Positions 61,616 to 64,000 of a DNA stretch of 64,000 bases are shown piece after piece. Every line of letters starts with the position of its first letter. The stretch's first letter is position 1. The translations under genes were made by a program, and so were the position numbers. Under the pieces are notes generated by a model that had not been told where the DNA came from, made no database searches, and saw only the letters and a list, made by a program, of their open reading frames with translations. Origin of the DNA: Streptomyces cellulosae (GTDB lineage Bacteria; Actinomycetota; Actinomycetes; Streptomycetales; Streptomycetaceae). The stretch covers positions 186,001-250,000 of the forward strand of contig NZ_JOEV01000025.1 of the NCBI RefSeq assembly GCF_000721105.1, read 5' to 3'.

Positions 61616-62779
61616 GCTGAACGGCTCGCCCGCGAGCCGGAGTTCACCGTCGCGCGCGTTCACCCGGAACACGCTCACCGTGGAGGACCTCTGGTTCGCC
61701 GCGAACAGCAGCGACCCGTCCGGGGAGAAGGCGATCTGCCGGGGGAAGTCACCCGACACCGGGACCGTGTCCAGCAGCCTGAGCCGGGCCCCGTCCGCCT
61801 CCACCGCGTACCGCGTGAGGCTGTTGTGGCCGCGGTTGGCGAGGTAGGCGTACGCGCCGTTCGAGGTCACCAGGATCTGCGCCGGATAGTTGGTGCCCGA
61901 TCCCGTGCCCGTCGGCTGGGCCTCGCCCACCGTGAGCCGGCCGGTGCCCGGATCGTAGGCGCAGACCGCGACCGTGTTGTCCGCCTCGTTCGCCAGGTAG
62001 GCGTGGCGGCCCTTCGGATGGAAGGTGAGGTGCCGCGGCCCGGCGCCCGGACGGGTGCGGGCCCGCGCGACCCCGGTGAGCCGGCCGGACTTCTCGTCCA
62101 GGCGGTACGTGTACACCGTGTCCGTGCCCAGATCCACGGCGAGCACATGGCCGCCGTCGGGACTGGTGACGACCTGGTGCGCGTGCGGCCCCTCCTGCCC
62201 GGGCCCGGGCGACGGGCTGGAGTGCGTGACCAGGTCGGTGCGCTCACCGAGCGCGCCCGAGGCGTCGATCGGATGCACGGCCACGCTGCCGGAGCCGTAG
62301 TTCGCGCTGAGCAGCCAGCGTCCGCCCGGATGCACCGACAGATGGCAGGGACTCGCCCCGCCGGTGCTCCGGCTCCCGAGTACCTTGCGGTCGGCCAGGC
62401 GTACGGCGGTCACCGCGCCGTCCTCGCGCTCGTTCACCGCGTACAGCGTGCGCCCGTCGGGATGCACCGCGAGATACGACGGGTCACCGACGCCGGTGAG
62501 GGTTCCGGCTCCGGTGATACGGCCGCCGACGGCGTTGTAGGTGGCGAGACCGACGCCCTTGCCGCCGCCCTCGACCGAGGTGTAGGTGCCGAGGTAGAGC
62601 GGTCGGGGACCTGTGGGGCGGCCGGTCGCGCTCGGTGCGGCCGCGGTGCCCGGGGAGCCCGGGGCGCTCGCGTCCGCCCCCGGCGGCGGGTCGTCGCCGC
62701 ATGCGGGCAGCGAGGCCCCGGCGGCCGTCCCCGCGAGGGCGCCGACGAAGCGCCGCCTGCTCCAGCCGCCCGTGTTCAT
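61583..62779 (-). CDS. secreted lactonase-family (Lactonase_PF10282) beta-propeller lipoprotein
   Basis: 398 residues from ATG 62779 with GAGGTGG upstream. A Tat-type signal with lipobox (SRRRFVGALAGTAAGASLPA then C27) leads to a Pro/Ala linker and a seven-bladed propeller: RPLYLGTYTSVEGGGKGVGL, DPSYLAVHPDGRTLYAVNER, GPRHLTFHPKGRHAYLANEA and FPRQIAFSPDGSLLFAANQR, as in 6-phosphogluconolactonase-like YbhE/muconate cyclase proteins. Exported membrane-anchored versions act on unknown extracellular lactones or only bind ligands; the cytoplasmic Pgl role does not apply. Confidence 0.88.
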   Translation of the reverse strand: MNTGGWSRRRFVGALAGTAAGASLPACGDDPPPGADASAPGSPGTAAAPSATGRPTGPRPLYLGTYTSVEGGGKGVGLATYNAVGGRITGAGTLTGVGDPSYLAVHPDGRTLYAVNEREDGAVTAVRLADRKVLGSRSTGGASPCHLSVHPGGRWLLSANYGSGSVAVHPIDASGALGERTDLVTHSSPSPGPGQEGPHAHQVVTSPDGGHVLAVDLGTDTVYTYRLDEKSGRLTGVARARTRPGAGPRHLTFHPKGRHAYLANEADNTVAVCAYDPGTGRLTVGEAQPTGTGSGTNYPAQILVTSNGAYAYLANRGHNSLTRYAVEADGARLRLLDTVPVSGDFPRQIAFSPDGSLLFAANQRSSTVSVFRVNARDGELRLAGEPFSSPVAVCALPL

Positions 62780-62903
62780 GTCCCACCTCAGGTTCCCGCT
62801 CGTCACGGTCGCGAACAACAACCTTGACCTGGATCGCCCGTCGCGTGCAACAGCGGCATTTCGCGTTGCGCCGAGTGCAACCGGGTCGTTCCGTCGAGCG
62901 ACG

Positions 62904-64000
62904 TCACTTGAACGGGCGTTCCGACGCGGTGCGATCGCGGCGCAGCTGGGCGGGAACCCGCAGGCTCTCCCGCAGCCGGGTGAGACGCGGCATCCGTTCG
63001 CGCTGCTCGCGGGAGGTGCGGTCCAGCTCCTCCAGCAGCCTGCGCGAACGGTGCTCGGTGTCCAGCTCGTCGAGGATGCGGTTCACCTCGGTCAGCACCG
63101 CACCCTGCAGCTGCCACTGGCTCGCGTCGCGCTGGACCTCCTCCAGCAGCAGCTGGGCCAGCTTGTCGCGGGTGGCCGCGGCCTGCCGCAGCTCGGCGGT
63201 CAGCCGGGACTCCGCCGCGTCGGCGTTGTGGCTGACATCCGAGGTGACCAGCACCGCGAAGCTCACCACGGCATCGGCGATCTCCGACAGCAGCTGCTCC
63301 ACGGCGGCACCGGTCTGCGGCCCGAACAGCGGATCGGGGTCCCGTTCCTTGGCGAGGTCGGTGAAGGTGCGCGCGAGCACCCGCAGTACGACCGTGCAGA
63401 TCTCCAGCGTGTCCAGCCCCGTACGCAGCACCACCCGGTGCAGCAGGCCCTCCTTGACCCGGGGATTGAGCCGCAGACTGTCCTCGGCCTGCCGCAGGGC
63501 CGCGTCCACCTCGACGATGTCGTGGTCGAGCCGACGCGCCTCGTGCAGCCGCTCGGTCGCGTGCTCGACCGGCGTACGGCCCGCGGCCTCCTCGCCCATC
63601 CGCAGCATCAGCTGCCGGACCCGGCGGGCCAGCCCCTCGATGGACGCCCCGGCCTCGCCCACCCACACCGGGGGAGCGAGCAGCAGATTGCAGCCGAGGC
63701 CGACGACCGCGCCGATCAGCGTCTCCAGGACCCGCGCCCACGCCGTGTCCCCCACGGTGGTGACGCCGAGCACCAGCATCGCGCTGATCGCCACCTCGTT
63801 CACGAACTCGTCGACCCGCACCAGGTGCCCGACGGCCAGCGCCGCCAGGATCACGAGCGCCAGGCTCCACCAGGTCAGTCCCACCAGCAGACTGAAGGCG
63901 ATGGCGACCAGGACGCCGGCCACCACGGAGTTCACCCGGCGGACACCGGTGGTGAGCGTGGAGTAGAGGGTGACCTGGACGACCAGCAGGGCGGTCAGCG
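62904..64000 (-). CDS. FUSC/ArAE-type membrane protein, partial (continues past the right edge)
   Basis: The frame is open to the window end. Bases 64000-63936 add LTALLVVQVTLYSTLTTGVR, so the GTG at 63935 is internal. At least two hydrophobic blocks are visible (NSVVAGVLVAIAFSLLVGLT, VAISAMLVLGVTTVGDTAWA, LIGAVVGLGCNLLLAPPVW), followed by a long helical cytoplasmic part (RLDHDIVEVDAALRQAEDSL, EVNRILDELDTEHRSRRLLE). This matches aromatic-acid-exporter / FUSC proteins. Substrate unknown. Confidence 0.82.
   Translation of the reverse strand, partial: LTALLVVQVTLYSTLTTGVRRVNSVVAGVLVAIAFSLLVGLTWWSLALVILAALAVGHLVRVDEFVNEVAISAMLVLGVTTVGDTAWARVLETLIGAVVGLGCNLLLAPPVWVGEAGASIEGLARRVRQLMLRMGEEAAGRTPVEHATERLHEARRLDHDIVEVDAALRQAEDSLRLNPRVKEGLLHRVVLRTGLDTLEICTVVLRVLARTFTDLAKERDPDPLFGPQTGAAVEQLLSEIADAVVSFAVLVTSDVSHNADAAESRLTAELRQAAATRDKLAQLLLEEVQRDASQWQLQGAVLTEVNRILDELDTEHRSRRLLEELDRTSREQRERMPRLTRLRESLRVPAQLRRDRTASERPFK

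Overview
The window is GC-rich actinobacterial chromosome, almost certainly Streptomyces. The evidence is the extreme third-position GC, frequent GTG/TTG starts, ATGA/GTGA translational coupling, Tat-dependent secreted enzymes, DmdR/IdeR-type iron boxes, a DUF5999 gene and an actinomycete-style integrative element. No rRNA, tRNA or CRISPR array was recognised.

Left part (1-17.8 kb): the 3' end of an HSL-type esterase; an AraC regulator broken by two single-base deletions; a beta-galactoside module (LacI regulator, two GH35 beta-galactosidases and an MFS transporter, with a 22-bp perfect palindromic operator ahead of the transporter); a YheO-type regulator coupled to a PLP threonine/serine dehydratase; a cupin; a repeat-filled gap; a MoxR ATPase/VWA pair; an ABC transporter of the FtsX/LolD type; and two small membrane proteins facing a TetR gene that has lost an internal piece.

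17.8-24.9 kb is a ragged islet. A probable Tn3-type transposase tail and an MFS remnant flank a 1398-residue STAND-like P-loop NTPase with a long helical C-terminus.

24.9-43.7 kb is a complete L-rhamnose locus: secreted GH78 rhamnosidase; isomerase, bifunctional aldolase/dehydrogenase and kinase; LutABC lactate oxidation; ABC importer; mutarotase; a secreted beta-propeller protein; and a LacI regulator. Similar inverted repeats of the type TGAAnnnnTTCA stand before the rhamnosidase, isomerase, importer and regulator genes. The set reads as one pathway: rhamnoside cleavage, uptake, then rhamnose to rhamnulose to rhamnulose-1-P to DHAP plus lactaldehyde, lactate and pyruvate.

43.8-46.7 kb holds an S33 peptidase, a PIG-L deacetylase remnant with an internal deletion, and an ECF41-type sigma factor.

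46.80-59.68 kb is a 12.9-kb integrative element inserted inside a DUF5999 gene. The two halves of that gene lie at the two ends and rejoin in frame across a GTCGTC core. The element carries a large serine integrase, an XRE/TPR regulator, an Xis-like HTH protein, a membrane-anchored GIY-YIG protein, an FtsK/TraB-like translocase, Spd-like membrane proteins, a TOPRIM-AAA replication protein followed by an iteron array (putative origin), and a terminase-small-subunit-like protein.

59.8-64 kb: a pentapeptide-repeat protein, a DUF2470 protein behind an iron box, a secreted lactonase-type propeller and the 3' part of an FUSC-type membrane protein that runs off the window.

A recurring theme is decay. 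At least four chromosomal genes (AraC, DUF6461-like, TetR, PIG-L) carry small deletions that shift frame. This is either active pseudogenisation or sequence error, and should be checked first.
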